From JBBQVK01 sp038211735 (lineage in GTDB: Bacteria > Patescibacteriota > Gracilibacteria > Absconditabacterales > Absconditicoccaceae), in assembly GCA_038211735.1 (NCBI GenBank), contig JBBQVK010000001.1, positions 612,679-676,678 of the forward strand: 64,000 nucleotides of DNA. The letters run 5' to 3'. Every line of letters starts with the position of its first letter. Position 1 is the first letter of the stretch. This document shows positions 61,601 through 64,000 of the stretch, piece after piece. The notes under the pieces were generated by a model. That model was not told the DNA's origin, searched no databases, and saw only the letters and a list, made by a program, of their open reading frames with translations. A program made the translations under genes and the position numbers.

Positions 61601-62527
61601 GACGGGGATATCACCCAAGGTATCAAAAGAGTTGAAGAATTATTCGAGGTAAGAACGCCTAAGAAGCCTGCTATTATCGTTCCATTCGATGGAAGGATCA
61701 TAATCCAAGAAGGAGCGAAGAGACTTGAAGTAGATATTATCTCAGAAGCACAACCAAGAACATATATTATCAAAGGAGGATATAACTGCGATGTGAAGAA
61801 GGGACAAAGCCTTGAAAAGGGAGACTCATACGCATCTAAAGGAAAGAGTAAGTTGAAATTGAAAGAAGACGGAAAAGTTATGGAAGTACACGGCGATCAT
61901 ATCGTCCTTGGCGTGATCGACAAGGTGACTAAGAAAGTAACCGTTGGTACATCACTTAGAGTTAAAGATGGAGCAGAGGTCTACAAGGGACAAGTTATTA
62001 CCACTGGTTCATTGGACATCAAAGAGTATATGAAGATCGTCGGAGACTTAGAAGCGCAAAGATATATCGTAAACGAAATCAAGAAAGTATATACGTCACA
62101 AGGACAGGACGTAAATGACAAGTATATGGAAATTATTATCAAGCAGTTGTTCTCTAAAGTAATGATCGAAGATGCAGGACATAGTAGTCTTGTACCGGGG
62201 ACCATTACTAAATACGAAGAGTACTTGAAGATCAATCAAGGACTTGTAGCGGAAGGAAAACAACCTGCAAAAGCTGAAAGATTGGCGCTCGGATTGACTC
62301 AGGTTGCGAAAGAGTCAGACTCATGGATGTCTGCTGCTTCGTTCCAGGAAACGATCAGAGTGATGGTAGAAGCTTCTACAAAAGGATCAATCGATGAGCT
62401 CAAAGACTTGAAAGCAAACGTTATCATCGGTAGACTTCTTCCTGTCGGAGATATCTACAAAAAACAATATATGGGCGAAGAAATCCCAAATCCAATGTTG
62501 GATATGATCGAGGAGGGTGGGGTGTAG
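58676..62527 (+). CDS. rpoC: RNA polymerase beta' subunit
   Basis: 1283 residues. The N-terminal zinc site reads ECSCGKYKGVRYKGIVCERCG. The catalytic centre is NADFDGDQMAVHLPLS near residue 525, where three Asp residues hold Mg. The bridge helix/trigger loop region includes YFISAHGARKGKADTALRTA, and EPGTQLTMRTFHTGG follows, with its first Gly a TGA (61541). The C-terminus has ESDSWMSAASFQETIRVMVE. The second zinc site CETVGGVCQHCFG is present. At 59207 two TGA codons in a row add Gly-Gly. Confidence 0.98.
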
Positions 62528-62553
62528 AAATTATTTATTTACCAAGATAAACG

Positions 62554-62580
62554 AAAAACAGAGGCTGGTCTTCTGTTTTT
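62554..62580 (+). terminator. Terminator after rpoC
   Basis: AAAAACAGA pairs with TCTGTTTTT; the stem ends in a T-run. Confidence 0.7.
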
Positions 62581-62586
62581 CTAATA

Positions 62587-62614
62587 TTGACAACACTATA
62601 GTATTATATATAAA
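62587..62614 (+). promoter_or_regulatory. Promoter of the zinc-ribbon gene
   Basis: TTGACA (62587-62592), a 16-bp spacer and TATAAA (62609-62614), 23 bp before the ATG. Confidence 0.6.
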
Positions 62615-62636
62615 GAGATAAACAAAAATCCTTCGT

Positions 62637-62846
62637 ATGGCTATCCTTGTTACACTCGGTGCACGAACGGACGGTAAGGAGATCACCTGTCCTTCGTGCC
62701 ACAGCACAATTATGTACTTCCCAGAAGACATTATTCCCTATTACATGTACGAGGGGAAAATGGGTGGAGTACCAGATATTTCAGTTAGACCTGAATATGT
62801 GGTTTGCCCAAACAAGAAGTGCAAAAGTCACATTACTTTGATCTAG
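62637..62846 (+). CDS. Small zinc-ribbon-type protein
   Basis: 69 residues. Two Cys pairs (TCPSCHS near residue 18 and CPNKKC near residue 57) could bind one zinc ion. The middle YYMYEGKMGGVPDISVRPEY links them. No TGA codon. It has its own promoter and terminator. The function is unknown; small zinc ribbons near RNA polymerase genes are sometimes ribosome- or transcription-associated, but nothing here proves that. Confidence 0.75.
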   Translation: MAILVTLGARTDGKEITCPSCHSTIMYFPEDIIPYYMYEGKMGGVPDISVRPEYVVCPNKKCKSHITLI

Positions 62847-62869
62847 GGGCGATTCGCCCCTTTTTTTGT
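62846..62869 (+). terminator. Terminator after the zinc-ribbon gene
   Basis: Stem AGGGGCG/CGCCCCT with loop ATT, then a T-run. It overlaps the stop codon by one base. Confidence 0.93.
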
Positions 62870-62895
62870 ACTCATAATTTCGCAATAATCCTATA

Positions 62896-62923
62896 TTGAC
62901 AAACAGACTGATATATATATACT
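62896..62923 (+). promoter_or_regulatory. Promoter of the last gene
   Basis: TTGACA (62896-62901), a 16-bp spacer and TATACT (62918-62923), 31 bp before the ATG at 62955. Confidence 0.7.
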
Positions 62924-62954
62924 ATTATATTGATTTAGTTTGTTTTTTCCTACC

Positions 62955-63842
62955 ATGTCAGACCTACAAAACTTCAAAAGAGAGAAAGTTGCACCAATAA
63001 TTGCTGGTATCAATGAACTTTCAATAGTAGGTGAAGATCTCCAAAAGAAAATGAAGAATAATATTTTTAAAAATATTATTCTTGGAAGATCTTCACTTAT
63101 CAGTGCAGAAGAGTATGCACAATTGAGAGAAGCGTATGTAACTGAAAAGAAACTAACTTCTACACAGCAGAAGAAGATTGATCTTGCTTATTCAAAAACA
63201 CAACAGGCATGATTCAACGGAACCCAAGAAGCGTTCGAACATCTTCTGTTCGGTCGTTCCACAATAGAATCCGATAGAGAACAATTTCCTAACTGACCTA
63301 CTGAGATGATTGCAAGACTCGAAGCAGAGTATGCAAACGATCCAGAAGGCAGAAAAGAAGCGATCAGAAAAGCTGAAGCTATCAAGACACTGATCGTGAG
63401 CAAAGAAGGAAACGAAGTAATGATCGGAGGCAAAACATTCTCTGTCCTCAGACCGGCAGCAAACAACGAAGATGTTTTTTCTTGACCAAAAGGTTACGAA
63501 CATATTACCTATATCAAATGAAGTGCCATTGAAAGAGAAGTAATGAAGGCAGGTAAAAAACTATTCAAAACGATAGCAGAAGCAAAAGAATTTATCAATA
63601 CCTATATACCAGGATCCACGGAAAAAAGTAGACTACAAAACTTTGCTACACTTCTATGACTAGAAAAATCAGGCGGTCGTAGTTCGGATGGTGACTGGAT
63701 CAATCAGGGTAAGCGAGGCTATGCTTGGCTCGCAGAGTCAGGCGAAGGCGGAGCTTGCTACCTCGGATTTTCTGGTGACGAAGCGGATATGGGCTGGAGC
63801 CATCTGGATTTATCGTTACCTGTTGTCGTTTCTCAGGACTAG
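62955..63842 (+). CDS. Protein with a repeated C-terminal surface-type domain, copy 2
   Basis: 295 residues without a signal peptide. The N-terminal part is helical (LQNFKREKVAPIIAGINELS, IILGRSSLISAEEYAQLREA and a second similar unit LLFGRSTIESDREQFPNGPT). The C-terminal 90 residues (FINTYIPGSTEKSRLQNFAT, LLGLEKSGGRSSDGDW, GYAWLAESGEGGACYLGF) are homologous to the end of the gene at 47846. TGA codes many glycines. The two HLLFGRS/IILGRSS phrases suggest an internal duplication. A tandem repeat begins 10 bp after the stop. Confidence 0.7.
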
Positions 63843-63852
63843 TGATTTTAAA

Positions 63853-64000
63853 TTTGCCACTTTGCCACTTTGCCACTTTGCCACTTTGCCACTTTGCCAC
63901 TTTGCCACTTTGCCACTTTGCCACTTTGCCACTTTGCCACTTTGCCACTTTGCCACTTTGCCAATTTGCCACTTTGACACTATGCCACTTTGCAACTTTG
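63853..64000. repeat. 8-bp tandem repeat (TTTGCCAC)n running off the window
   Basis: Thirteen perfect TTTGCCAC units (63853-63956) are followed by five units with one change each, and the array continues past the end. No spacers are present, so it is not CRISPR. It is placed directly after a gene and may form alternating structures or vary in copy number. Confidence 0.95.

Noticed and set aside
63700..64000. A repetitive minus-strand protein (KWQSGKVA repeats)
   Set aside because: It is only the translation of the 8-bp tandem repeat and the antisense of a real gene end; no start region or promoter is seen.
63853..64000. CRISPR array
   Set aside because: The units are 8 bp and contiguous, without spacers, and no cas genes are present.
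62955..64000. Diversity-generating retroelement target with template repeat
   Set aside because: No reverse transcriptase and no adenine-variable template repeat are visible; only the shared domain hints at it.

Overview
The window comes from a Patescibacteria (CPR) bacterium of the Gracilibacteria / Absconditabacteria type, in which UGA encodes glycine (translation table 25). Many genes contain in-frame TGA exactly where the protein family has an invariant glycine: the thymidylate kinase P-loop, the RsmA SAM motif, the TrmD RYEGVD motif, the L2 HPHGGGEG motif, the L3 GFQGVMKRH motif, the RpoB RMNIGQ motif and the RpoC EPGTQ motif. All CDS coordinates below were built by reading TGA as Gly and ending only at TAA or TAG. 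Read with the standard code, these genes would look like strings of fragments.

Layout. 1-3.3 kb (minus strand): a partial comM/yifB ATPase and a small operon of two VirB2/TrbC-like pilin-type membrane proteins plus two short helical proteins; one pilin-like protein carries a long Asp-Gly repeat. 3.4-11.1 kb: tilS, a YceD/DUF177 protein, a large secreted protein with lamin-tail-like domains, a polysaccharide pyruvyl transferase, comEC and an antisense tRNA-Arg. 11.4-25 kb: a cell-surface section (giant S-layer-like protein, LRR lipoprotein, FG-GAP/SLH-like protein, LRR/S-layer hybrid) mixed with housekeeping genes rsmA, tyrS, tmk and trmD. 24.7-30.4 kb: an FNR-like oxidoreductase, an ABC-F ATPase, two tandem GHKL-ATPase paralogues and tRNAs Ser, Pro, Phe and Ile.

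30.5-43.3 kb is the str/S10/spc ribosomal block: tuf, rpsJ, rplC, D, W, B, rpsS, rplV, rpsC, rplP, rpmC, rpsQ, rplN, X, E, rpsN, rpsH, rplF, R, rpsE, rplO, secY. rpmD (L30) is missing, as is usual in CPR. 43.3-48.6 kb holds accessory genes: a GT4 glycosyltransferase, secreted and helical hypotheticals, a CPBP protease and a protein with a repeated surface-type C-terminal domain. 48.7-62.9 kb is a rearranged beta-operon region: L10 leader, rplJ, rplL, rpsB, a membrane protein, tsf, rpsF, rpsR, rpmH, rpoB, two unknown membrane proteins, rpoC and a zinc ribbon. The window ends with a second protein carrying the repeated C-terminal domain and an 8-bp tandem repeat running off the edge.

Regulatory style: putative promoters are TTGACA-like with a 16-bp spacer to a TATAAT-like box. 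Most genes lack a Shine-Dalgarno sequence and instead have a T/A-rich TTTATTA-like stretch about 15-30 nt before the start. A hairpin repeat found three times between translation genes shows compensatory base changes and is the best candidate for an undescribed element.
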